This document shows, piece after piece, positions 1-6,645 of a stretch of DNA of 11,206 nt. The DNA lies in contig DXXQ01000188.1 in assembly GCA_019416265.1 (NCBI GenBank), positions 1 through 11,206 of the forward strand, read 5' to 3'. The notes beneath the pieces were generated by a model. It was not told the origin of the DNA. It did not search any database and was given only the letters and a program-made list of their open reading frames with translations. This DNA is from Clostridiales bacterium (lineage in GTDB: Bacteria; Bacillota; Clostridia; Lachnospirales; Lachnospiraceae). Every line of letters begins with the position of its first letter. Position 1 is the first letter of the stretch. A program made the translations under genes and the position numbers.

Positions 1-1
1 T

Positions 2-175
2 GAGGAGGCGAAGGTGAGCCAGCCGCTGTATGAAAAGCGGTTGGGCATCTGCGCCTCCTGTCAAAATCTGATGAATGGTATGTGTCGTCTCTGCGGCTGC
101 TTCGTGGAACTGCGGGCAGCTCAGAAAGTGCGTGGCTGTCCGGACATTCCTGCAAAATGGGAAAAAATGATATAA
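2..175 (+). CDS. C-terminal part of a small Cys-rich, probably zinc-binding protein (DUF6171-like)
   Basis: The frame is open from the window edge and ends at a TAA at 173-175, giving 57 residues; the start lies outside the window. The residues hold six cysteines in the pattern C17-x2-C20-x7-C28-x2-C31-x-C33-x12-C46 (counted from the first visible codon), around the core MCRLCGCFVELRAA. Paired CxxC groups suggest a structural zinc site, and the tail CPDIPAKWEKMI resembles small DUF6171-type proteins common in Lachnospiraceae. That family match is from memory of the motif. The function is unknown. The next gene starts 14 bases after this stop, so the two may be co-transcribed. Real coding is supported by the conserved-looking motif and by the following ribosome-binding site lying just beyond the stop. 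A link to arabinose use is not shown. Confidence 0.7.
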   Translation, partial: EEAKVSQPLYEKRLGICASCQNLMNGMCRLCGCFVELRAAQKVRGCPDIPAKWEKMI

Positions 176-189
176 AAATGGAGAGAAAA

Positions 190-2109
190 ATGAAAACAGA
201 TATGTTAAAGAAGATCAGGATTACAGATCCCTTCTGGAGCCATTATCAGGAGCTTGTCATGGACACAGTGATTCCCTATCAGGAAAAAATCCTCAATGAT
301 GAAATTCCGGATGCGGAAAAAAGTCATGCCCTTGCAAACTTCCGTATTGCAGCAGGTCTGGAGGAAGGAGAATTCTATGGAATGGTTTTCCAGGACAGCG
401 ATGTGGCAAAATGGCTGGAAGGAGTGGCTTACGCGTTAGCCGTACGTCCGGATCACAAACTGGAAGAACGGGCGGATCAGGTGATTGAAATTATAGAGAA
501 AGCTCAGCAGGAAGACGGATATCTCAATACCTATTTTACCATCAAGGAGCCGGAGCACCGTTGGCAGAACCTTCAGGAATGCCATGAGCTGTACTGTGCC
601 GGTCATATGATGGAGGCTGCCGCAGCCTATGCACAGGTTACGGGAAAGAAGAAGCTTCTCAACGTAATGGAACGTATGGCGGATCATATCGGTGCCCGCT
701 TTGGGACAGAGGAAGGGAAAGAACCGGGAATCCCGGGACACCAGGAAATCGAGCTTGGGCTTTTGCGCCTTTATGAAACAACAGGGAAAGAGAAGTATTG
801 TGCCCTTGCCCGCTATTTTATTGACCAGAGAGGAAAGGATCCGGAATATTTTGCCAAAGAAAAAGAAAAAAGGGGTTGGATCCATTTCGGCATGGATGTC
901 AATGATATGAAATATTGTCAGGCTCATGAGACTGTATACGAGCAGAAGGAAGCGGTCGGTCACAGCGTCCGCGCCGTATATATGTATACGGCAATGGCGG
1001 AGTTGGCGGCTCTATATCAGGATGAACGTCTGTATCAGGCCTGCAGAAGGCTGTGGGACAACATGGTAAACCGGAGAATGTACATTACAGGAGGAATAGG
1101 CTCCACAGTAAACGGAGAGGCCTTTACCATTGATTACGATCTTCCCAATGATACCGTTTACGCAGAAACCTGCGCATCCATAGGATTGGTGTTTTTTGCC
1201 CGAAAAATGCTGGACAGTGAGTTAAGAGGAGAATATGCAGATGTGATGGAACGGGCGCTTTACAATGGAATCATCAGCGGAATGCAGCTTGACGGCAAAA
1301 ACTTCTTTTATGTGAATCCTCTGGAAACAGAGCCGGGAGTAAGTGGAAAGCTGTATGGATATATGCATGTGCTTCCGCAAAGGCCGCGCTGGTACACCTG
1401 TGCCTGCTGTCCTCCAAATGTAGTCCGCCTTTTGATGTCTCTTGGAAAATATTTCTGGACAGAAACAGAAAAGGGAGTATATTCCCATATGTTTGCAGCA
1501 CAGGAAGCATCTTTTGAAAAAATGGATGTAACGGTGACGTCACAGTACCCGTGGAAGGGGGAGGTAACTTATGAAATCCACGGAAAAACAGAGGAGGAAA
1601 CCATTTTTGGCATCCATCTTCCGGGATGGGTGGATAAAAGGAGCCTGAAGCTTACCTGCTGTGGACAGGAAATCTGTGTGGAAGAAATCTGCAAAGACGG
1701 TTATCTGGAATTTAGACGCAGATGGGGAGAACGAGATGTGATTACCCTGGAATTTTCCATTCCTGTGAGAAGGATTTATGCAAACCAGAAGGTAAGAGAG
1801 GATGCAGGCTGCACGGCACTGATGAGGGGGCCTTTGGTATATTGTTTCGAAGGAGCCGATAATCCGGGATTATTACAGTCTTATGTGATTCCCTCTGAAC
1901 TAAAGACAGAAGAATTTACCTGTACAGAAGGACCTTTGAAAGGAAATGTGCTCCTCAGGGTAAAGGCTGTGAAATTAAAAAACAGAAGTGAAGCCCTTTA
2001 TACAGAGCTTCCACCTGAGAAAGAAGAGGAGACACTTACAGCGGTTCCGTATTATACCTGGGGAAACCGGGGAGAAAATCAGATGCGTGTCTGGATGCAC
2101 GGAGAATAA
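190..2109 (+). CDS. GH127 beta-L-arabinofuranosidase
   Basis: A 639-residue cytoplasmic glycosidase expected to release L-arabinose from beta-L-arabinofuranosyl ends, as HypBA1 of Bifidobacterium does (658 residues). The frame is open from an ATG at 82, but that would overlap the upstream gene. The ATG at 190 has GGAG at 180-183 with 6 bases of spacing and gives the family-typical beginning MKTDMLKKIRITDPFWSHYQ. The fold should be an alpha/alpha barrel followed by beta domains. The zinc-thiolate site known in HypBA1 (Glu338, Cys340, Cys417, Cys418) is matched by Glu326 and Cys328 in AETCAS and by Cys406 and Cys407 in TCACCPPN; Cys406 would be the nucleophile. The acid/base Glu322 matches Glu310. 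There is no signal peptide or membrane segment. No promoter of its own is evident, so it may be read with the upstream gene. Activity on another beta-arabinoside cannot be excluded. Confidence 0.92.
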   Translation: MKTDMLKKIRITDPFWSHYQELVMDTVIPYQEKILNDEIPDAEKSHALANFRIAAGLEEGEFYGMVFQDSDVAKWLEGVAYALAVRPDHKLEERADQVIEIIEKAQQEDGYLNTYFTIKEPEHRWQNLQECHELYCAGHMMEAAAAYAQVTGKKKLLNVMERMADHIGARFGTEEGKEPGIPGHQEIELGLLRLYETTGKEKYCALARYFIDQRGKDPEYFAKEKEKRGWIHFGMDVNDMKYCQAHETVYEQKEAVGHSVRAVYMYTAMAELAALYQDERLYQACRRLWDNMVNRRMYITGGIGSTVNGEAFTIDYDLPNDTVYAETCASIGLVFFARKMLDSELRGEYADVMERALYNGIISGMQLDGKNFFYVNPLETEPGVSGKLYGYMHVLPQRPRWYTCACCPPNVVRLLMSLGKYFWTETEKGVYSHMFAAQEASFEKMDVTVTSQYPWKGEVTYEIHGKTEEETIFGIHLPGWVDKRSLKLTCCGQEICVEEICKDGYLEFRRRWGERDVITLEFSIPVRRIYANQKVREDAGCTALMRGPLVYCFEGADNPGLLQSYVIPSELKTEEFTCTEGPLKGNVLLRVKAVKLKNRSEALYTELPPEKEEETLTAVPYYTWGNRGENQMRVWMHGE

Positions 2110-2114
2110 AAAGG

Positions 2115-2143
2115 AAGGGCTGCATCGTTTGAATGCAGCCCTT
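2115..2143. terminator. Shared terminator between two convergent genes
   Basis: AAGGGCTGCAT at 2115-2125 pairs perfectly with ATGCAGCCCTT at 2133-2143, an 11-bp stem with a 7-base loop. It lies between the GH127 stop and the stop of the opposing regulator, which are 48 bases apart. On the minus strand the stem is followed by CCTTTTTATT, a fair U-tract. On the plus strand the tail TCTTCTAT is poorer. It probably ends both transcripts, with better efficiency for the regulator. Confidence 0.88.
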
Positions 2144-2157
2144 TCTTCTATAAAAGA

Positions 2158-3081
2158 CTACGTCAGAGGACTGTAGTTTACTTTTACGCTGATGTCCTGG
2201 CTGTAATTGCCGAAATTCCTTCCGAATAAAGTAAGACCGCCAATATGCTGGGATGGCTCCTGTACCTGGAAACGGAAAACAATGTCGTCCTGGGGACAAA
2301 GCATTAACAGATCGGTATTGACATCGGAAATCTTCAGACCGTCGATGTAGGTACCATTTTTATCCACTACAAGCATTTTCAGAAGACCATACTGGTTCCA
2401 GTTGGGAAACCACCAGTCCGGAGTGAAGGTGCCCCGTACATCGCCGAAATCTCCGGGGCTTGTCCAGGTACCGAGCTCTGTGCCGTTAAGGAAAAAGGTA
2501 ATGTCTGACGGCCAGTCACTGTTGACACCGGGGGCTTCACTGCTGATCTCGAAGGAAAGAGTAAGCTTATCCACTCTCTGTCCGGGAGGAAGCATATTGG
2601 GGATACGGTAATCAATATAACCTTTTCCAAACCATAGAATCTGGGCATCCACATGACTTGGATGGGCGAAATAACGGGGGTCGTCTACTTCACCGATCAG
2701 TCTGTCCGGGGTGGAAAGGCCGCAGGTCGGCAAAATGGAATAATTAAAATAGTTTCCAATAGGGATATCGATGCTGTAGGAATTCTCTGAATCGTTCTCC
2801 ATATTTGGAATGACGTCTACCAGGATCTTATCTACATTTACGCGGCAGACTTTCTGGTTTCCGTGTCCAGCGTGTTCACTTAAAATTGTAACGATACCGG
2901 TTTCTTCCAGTTTTTTTACATGACTGGTAAGAGCTCCGTTGGTGATGCCGAGATTTGCTGCAAGATCATTCATGTTCATTTCTTTGTGATCAAGAAGGAG
3001 TTGGATAAGGCGAATGCGGAGTTCTGAGCCAAGGGCTTTAAAAACGGGCACTGCCTGTTCCAGACTTTTTATATATAACAT
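2158..3081 (-). CDS. ArsR-type winged-helix regulator with large beta-rich C-terminal domain
   Basis: A 307-residue probable DNA-binding regulator. The start at 3081 has AGGAG seven bases upstream and gives MLYIKSLEQAV; the longer open frame up to 3165 runs through promoter-like AT-rich DNA and is not used. Residues about 8-90 form an ArsR-like winged helix: FKALGSELRIRLIQLLL, then the helix-turn-helix LAANLGITNGALTSHVKKLEETGIV. The metal-binding Cys box of arsenic or cadmium sensors (ELCVC) is absent, with MNMNDLA in its place. Residues about 95-307 carry no obvious helix and are rich in aromatic and Gly/Asn/Asp turns (for example GYIDYRIPNMLPPGQRV and PDWWFPNWNQYG), suggesting a jelly-roll-like ligand domain. 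I do not recognise a named family for this part. Divergence from a GH43 gene and convergence with GH127 suggest a sugar-responsive regulator of these enzymes; this is inference, as is whether it represses. Confidence 0.8.
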   Translation of the reverse strand: MLYIKSLEQAVPVFKALGSELRIRLIQLLLDHKEMNMNDLAANLGITNGALTSHVKKLEETGIVTILSEHAGHGNQKVCRVNVDKILVDVIPNMENDSENSYSIDIPIGNYFNYSILPTCGLSTPDRLIGEVDDPRYFAHPSHVDAQILWFGKGYIDYRIPNMLPPGQRVDKLTLSFEISSEAPGVNSDWPSDITFFLNGTELGTWTSPGDFGDVRGTFTPDWWFPNWNQYGLLKMLVVDKNGTYIDGLKISDVNTDLLMLCPQDDIVFRFQVQEPSQHIGGLTLFGRNFGNYSQDISVKVNYSPLT

Positions 3082-3136
3082 GGAGCTGCTCCTTTCTAAA
3101 TTTATTTTTATACAAATGAAGTATTTTATAAAAATA

Positions 3137-3165
3137 ATTATAACTAATTTAAAACCAATGTGCAA
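3137..3165 (-). promoter_or_regulatory. Probable promoter of the ArsR-type regulator
   Basis: Read on the minus strand, TTGCAC (3165-3160) is followed after 17 bases by TATAAT (3142-3137). The -10 box is perfect and the -35 box keeps TTG. Transcription would begin near 3130, leaving about 50 bases of leader before the start codon. Confidence 0.6.
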
Positions 3166-3181
3166 CTAGAAAATTCAGTTG
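3163..3181. promoter_or_regulatory. Candidate operator palindrome between the divergent regulator and GH43 genes
   Basis: CAACTaGAAaaTTCAGTTG is an inverted repeat with 5-bp outer arms (CAACT/AGTTG) and 3-bp inner arms (GAA/TTC), one arm having an extra base. It overlaps the -35 box of the minus-strand promoter at one edge and the TTGATT -35 box of the plus-strand promoter at the other. A protein bound here could control both. That the neighbouring ArsR-type protein is the binder is inference. Confidence 0.5.
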
Positions 3182-3207
3182 ATTTTTTTATATAAATAAA
3201 ATATAAT
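3179..3207 (+). promoter_or_regulatory. Probable main promoter of the intracellular GH43 gene
   Basis: TTGATT (3179-3184) and TATAAT (3202-3207) are separated by 17 bases, close to the ideal vegetative sigma promoter. The start would be near 3214, giving a leader of roughly 55 bases. Confidence 0.65.
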
Positions 3208-3228
3208 TTAATATATACATAAATAATT

Positions 3229-3237
3229 TGCTATAAT
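3229..3237 (+). promoter_or_regulatory. Possible second, extended -10 promoter of the GH43 gene
   Basis: TGCTATAAT forms an extended -10 element (TG-N-TATAAT) 30 bases upstream of the start codon. No good -35 box sits at the right distance (TTAATA at 18 bases is weak). Transcription would start near 3244. In such AT-rich DNA a chance match is possible. Confidence 0.4.
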
Positions 3238-3267
3238 ATAAAATAAAATTAAATGGAGGATGTCAAA

Positions 3268-4224
3268 ATGAAAGAAAGAGAAAAAGTAACATATAATGAA
3301 CCATGGATTCTGCAGAGAGCCGATCCTTACGTTTACTGTCATACAGACGGGATATATTATTTTACAGCGTCTGTTCCTGCATATGACCGAATTGTGCTTC
3401 GCAGAAGTGTGACATTAAACGGATTAAAGGATGCAGAAGAGGTGACTGTCTGGACGAAGCATCCGTCAGGAATCATGAGCGAACATATCTGGGCGCCGGA
3501 GCTGCATTATCTGGATGGCAAATGGTATATTTATTTTGCAGGCGGAGAGAAAGAGGATGTATGGGCGATACGTCCTTATGTATTGGAATGTGAAGGAGAA
3601 GATCCGCTGACCGGTAAATGGGTGGAAAAAGGCAAAATGCAGCGGGCAGATGGGGATATCTTTTCCTTTGAAGCTTTTTCGTTGGATGCCACGGTCTTTG
3701 AGAATAAAGGCAGATACTACTATGTATGGGCAGAAAAAGTCAGCGTTGGTCCTCAGATTTCTAACCTCTATATTGCAGAAATGGAAACTCCGTATAAGCT
3801 GAAAACCATTCAGGTGCTTCTTACAACGCCGGATTATGACTGGGAAAGAGTGGGCTTCTGGGTAAACGAAGGACCAGCAGTGATTAAACATGAGGGAAAA
3901 ATTTATCTGACCTTCTCTGCTTCTGAAACAGGGGCTGCGTACTGTATGGGAATGCTAACAGCCTCTGAAGATGCAGACCTTCTGGATCCCCGTTCCTGGG
4001 AAAAGGACAGATATCCGGTTCTTCAGACAGATGCAGAAAAAGGAATTTATGGACCTGGACATAATTCTTTTACTACAGACGAAGAGGGAAATCCGGTCAT
4101 GGTATATCATGCCCGCACCGAAGAAAAGATTGAGGGAAATCCGCTCTACAATCCGAATCGTCATGCGATGCTGATGAAGATTTCATGGGACGATAAAACG
4201 GGACGGCCGATATTTAGTTACTGA
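3268..4224 (+). CDS. Intracellular GH43 glycosidase, probable exo-alpha-L-arabinofuranosidase
   Basis: A 318-residue single-domain five-bladed beta-propeller enzyme expected to trim alpha-L-arabinofuranosyl residues from imported oligosaccharides. The start at 3268 has GGAGG at 3255-3259 with 8 bases of spacing; an in-frame ATG at 3253 overlaps that site and is not used. The three GH43 acids are visible: base Asp19 in RADPYVY, pKa modulator Asp140 in SLDATVF and acid Glu201 in NEGPAV. HIWAPELHYLDGKWYIYFAGG (blade 2) and YGPGHNSF (blade 5, metal-site His) are also typical. No signal peptide is present, so it acts in the cytoplasm. The sequence style, including SVPAYDRIVLRRS, recalls exo-1,5-alpha-L-arabinofuranosidases such as those in GH43 subfamily 26; the subfamily is tentative and beta-xylosidase activity is an alternative. 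It is divergent from the ArsR-type regulator gene and followed by a terminator, so it is probably transcribed alone. Confidence 0.88.
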   Translation: MKEREKVTYNEPWILQRADPYVYCHTDGIYYFTASVPAYDRIVLRRSVTLNGLKDAEEVTVWTKHPSGIMSEHIWAPELHYLDGKWYIYFAGGEKEDVWAIRPYVLECEGEDPLTGKWVEKGKMQRADGDIFSFEAFSLDATVFENKGRYYYVWAEKVSVGPQISNLYIAEMETPYKLKTIQVLLTTPDYDWERVGFWVNEGPAVIKHEGKIYLTFSASETGAAYCMGMLTASEDADLLDPRSWEKDRYPVLQTDAEKGIYGPGHNSFTTDEEGNPVMVYHARTEEKIEGNPLYNPNRHAMLMKISWDDKTGRPIFSY

Positions 4225-4232
4225 TAAAAAAG

Positions 4233-4280
4233 AAAAATGGAGCAGCCCTGTGAGGAGATCACAAAGGCTGTTCCATTTTT
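4233..4280. terminator. Shared terminator of the GH43 gene and the araA-kinase-araD operon
   Basis: AAAAATGGAGCAGCC (4233-4247) pairs with GGCTGTTCCATTTTT (4266-4280) with one G-U pair. A further 5-bp stem TGTGA/TCACA (4249-4253 with 4259-4263) sits at the tip. The plus-strand tail continues into TCTTTCC after a run of Ts. The minus strand reads out into TTTTTCTTTTTT. It lies between two convergent stops and suits both directions. Confidence 0.9.
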
Positions 4281-4314
4281 TCTTTCCTATTATAACAGAT
4301 AACCGACAAGTGAT

Positions 4315-5010
4315 TTATTTCTGTCCGTAATATGCGTTTGCACCGTGTTTTCTGTAGTAATGCTTATCCTGAAGCTCCTGTGGAGCCGGTTTATTCTGAG
4401 GGTTGATCTGTTCGCAGCGGGCTGCCATTTTGGCAACTTCTTCGAGGACCACTGCATTGTGGACTGCTTCATGGGCATCCTTACCCCAGGTAAACGGACC
4501 GTGGTTTTTGCAGAGAACAGCAGGAACTGCTTCATAATCCAGGTTCATGCGCTCAAATTCATCTGCGATCAGAACGCCGGTATTTTTTTCGTAGGCTTCT
4601 TCAATTTCCTCTTTGGTCAGGTTGCGCACACATGGAACTTCACCGTAGATATAGTCTGCATGAGTCGTTCCGTAGCAGGGTATTCCTCTGCCTGCCTGTG
4701 CCCAGCTGGTAGCCCAGGAAGAGTGGGTGTGAACGATACCGCCGATATTCGGGAAACGATTGTATAAAACTACATGTGTTGCAGTATCGGAGGAGGGATT
4801 ATATTTTCCCTCTACCTTGTTTCCCTCAAGGTCAACAACAACCATATCTTCAGGTGTCAGCTTATCGTAATCCACACCGCTTGGTTTAATAACGAACAGC
4901 CCTTTCTCACGGTCGATTCCACTGACGTTGCCCCAGGTGAAGGTGACAAGACCGTATTTCGGAAGCTGCATATTGGCTTCATAGACTTCTTTTTTCAGTT
5001 CTTCCAGCAT
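4315..5010 (-). CDS. araD: L-ribulose-5-phosphate 4-epimerase
   Basis: AraD converts L-ribulose 5-phosphate to D-xylulose 5-phosphate, the last step linking arabinose to the pentose phosphate or phosphoketolase pathway. The protein has 231 residues, as in E. coli. It is a class II aldolase-fold enzyme: the zinc ligands known in E. coli (His95, His97, His171) match His94 and His96 in HTHSSW and His170 in KNHGPF. Asp75, Asp119 and Tyr228 match the catalytic Asp76, Asp120 and Tyr229. GNVSGID and KPSGVDYD are the substrate phosphate-binding loops. It is the last gene of the operon. It begins 18 bases after the kinase stop, with GGAG 10 bases ahead of the ATG, and ends just before the shared terminator. 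Confidence 0.97.
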   Translation of the reverse strand: MLEELKKEVYEANMQLPKYGLVTFTWGNVSGIDREKGLFVIKPSGVDYDKLTPEDMVVVDLEGNKVEGKYNPSSDTATHVVLYNRFPNIGGIVHTHSSWATSWAQAGRGIPCYGTTHADYIYGEVPCVRNLTKEEIEEAYEKNTGVLIADEFERMNLDYEAVPAVLCKNHGPFTWGKDAHEAVHNAVVLEEVAKMAARCEQINPQNKPAPQELQDKHYYRKHGANAYYGQK

Positions 5011-5028
5011 TTTTTAATTTCTCCTTTA

Positions 5029-6627
5029 TTATAAAGCAGTTACGGCTGCCTGTTCTACGGCAATGCCTTTTTTGTAGCGTTCGATAAATTCTTCAAAGCC
5101 TGCAACATCCTTTGGATCCGGATCCATGGATGTGCCTTTGCTGCCTGCGAATACCTTATCTGCAAGATAATCCTGCAGGCTTTCGTTTTCTTCGCGGCGG
5201 AGCATATAGGATGCCAGGAGAGCCATTCCCCATGGACCTCCCTCACCGGCAGTTTCCATAACAGAAACAGGAGCGTTGACAGCGGCTGCAAGAATAGACT
5301 GTCCAACTCCTTTGGTCTTGAAGAGTCCGCCGTGTCCGAGAAGGGAGTCGATTTCCACATCTTCTTCTTTTAACAGAATGTCCATGCCGATTTTCAGAGC
5401 GCCCAGAGCTGTAAAAAGATGGCTTCTCATGAAGTTGGCAAGATTGAAATTACTTTCCGGTCTGCGTACGAAGAGAGGACGTCCCTCGGAAACATCGGTG
5501 ATATTTTCGCCGGAAAGATATCCGTAGGAGAGAAGACCGCCGCAGTCAGGGTCTCCTTCCAGAGCCTTGTTGTAAAGGGTTCCGAAAAGTTTGTTCATAT
5601 CGACTTCAATACCGAAGGCTTCTGCAAATTCTTTAAAGATACCTACCCAGGCATTGAGGTCGGAGGTACAGTTGTTTGCGTGAGCCATGCCCACCAGACT
5701 TCCGTCAGGGGTGGTGACAAGGTCGATTTCAGGATAGACCTTAGACAGTTCACGTTCCAGAACCACCATGGCGAAAACAGAAGTTCCGGCAGATACGTTT
5801 CCCGTGCGTTTGGCAACACTGTTTGTAGCAACCATTCCTGTTCCGGCATCACCCTCCGGAGCACAGAGAGGAATTCCGCCTTTCAGTCTGCCGCTGACAT
5901 CCAGGAGCTTTGCCCCTTCTTCTGTGAGAACTCCGGCCTGCTCGCCTGCAACAAGAACCTTCGGGAAGATGTCTCTCAGCTTCCAGGAATAGTGTTTCTC
6001 TGCGATGAGGCTGTCAAATTTCTGAACCATTTCCTCATCGTAATCCTTTGTTGCGGGATCAATGGGGAACATACCGGAAGCGTCGCCTACACCGAGGACC
6101 TTGTTTCCTGTGAGCTTCCAGTGAATATAGCCGGACAGGGTTGTCACATAGGCAAGGGAAGGCACATGCTCTTCTTTGTTTAAGATCGCCTGGTACAGAT
6201 GGGAGATGCTCCATCTGAGGGGAATATTGTAGTTGAATAGTTCAGTCAGGGCTTTGGCAGCAGGACCTGTGGTGGAATTTCTCCAGGTACGGAAAGGCAC
6301 AAGGAGAGTGCCTTCTTTGTCAAAAGCCATATAGCCGTGCATCATGGCACTGAAACCGATGGCGCCGATCGTTGTGAGTTCTGTGTCATATTTCTCCAGA
6401 ACGTTTTGTGCAAGTTTTTGGTAGCTGTCCTGCAGGCCTGTCCAGATATCGTCAAGTGAATAAGTCCAGTATCCGTTTTCCAGGCGGTTTTCCCACTCGT
6501 GGTCACCGGAGGCGATAGGGTTATGGGCTTCGTCTACAAGAACCGCTTTGATTCTTGTAGAGCCGAATTCCAGACCAAGAACGGTCTTTCCGTTTTCAAT
6601 CAGGGATTTGATCATTTCTTTTTTCAT
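5029..6627 (-). CDS. FGGY-family kinase, probable L-ribulokinase (non-AraB type)
   Basis: A 532-residue ATP-dependent sugar kinase expected to phosphorylate L-ribulose to L-ribulose 5-phosphate. The N-terminal actin-like domain opens with TVLGLEFGSTRIKAVLVD. A catalytic Asp is expected in APEGDAGTG (Asp260). GNVSAGTSVFAMV begins the ATP-binding half, and LLGHGGLFKTKG corresponds to the second FGGY signature. The sequence looks closer to xylulokinase-like proteins than to classical AraB. I recall the clostridial ribulokinase AraK (Clostridium acetobutylicum) as a non-orthologous replacement with this type of sequence, and the place between araA and araD supports the same role. D-xylulose kinase activity is the alternative. 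The ATG at 6627 has GGAG nine bases upstream and lies 18 bases beyond the araA stop; araD follows after 18 bases. All three genes appear to form one operon. Confidence 0.88.
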   Translation of the reverse strand: MKKEMIKSLIENGKTVLGLEFGSTRIKAVLVDEAHNPIASGDHEWENRLENGYWTYSLDDIWTGLQDSYQKLAQNVLEKYDTELTTIGAIGFSAMMHGYMAFDKEGTLLVPFRTWRNSTTGPAAKALTELFNYNIPLRWSISHLYQAILNKEEHVPSLAYVTTLSGYIHWKLTGNKVLGVGDASGMFPIDPATKDYDEEMVQKFDSLIAEKHYSWKLRDIFPKVLVAGEQAGVLTEEGAKLLDVSGRLKGGIPLCAPEGDAGTGMVATNSVAKRTGNVSAGTSVFAMVVLERELSKVYPEIDLVTTPDGSLVGMAHANNCTSDLNAWVGIFKEFAEAFGIEVDMNKLFGTLYNKALEGDPDCGGLLSYGYLSGENITDVSEGRPLFVRRPESNFNLANFMRSHLFTALGALKIGMDILLKEEDVEIDSLLGHGGLFKTKGVGQSILAAAVNAPVSVMETAGEGGPWGMALLASYMLRREENESLQDYLADKVFAGSKGTSMDPDPKDVAGFEEFIERYKKGIAVEQAAVTAL

Positions 6628-6645
6628 GGAAGCAATCTCCTTTCT

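Noticed and set aside
436..963. 175-codon minus-strand frame within GH127
   Set aside because: Antisense to a gene with all catalytic residues present; no motif or credible ribosome-binding site.
3082..3165. N-terminal extension of the ArsR-type regulator to an upstream ATG at 3165
   Set aside because: The extension is AT-rich, reads as Ile/Lys/Phe-rich sequence through the predicted promoter, and the inner ATG at 3081 has a well-placed AGGAG.
5419..6183. 254-codon open frame on the plus strand inside the kinase gene
   Set aside because: It is antisense to a kinase gene with clear family motifs, has no recognisable domain, and is explained by the codon bias of the opposite strand.
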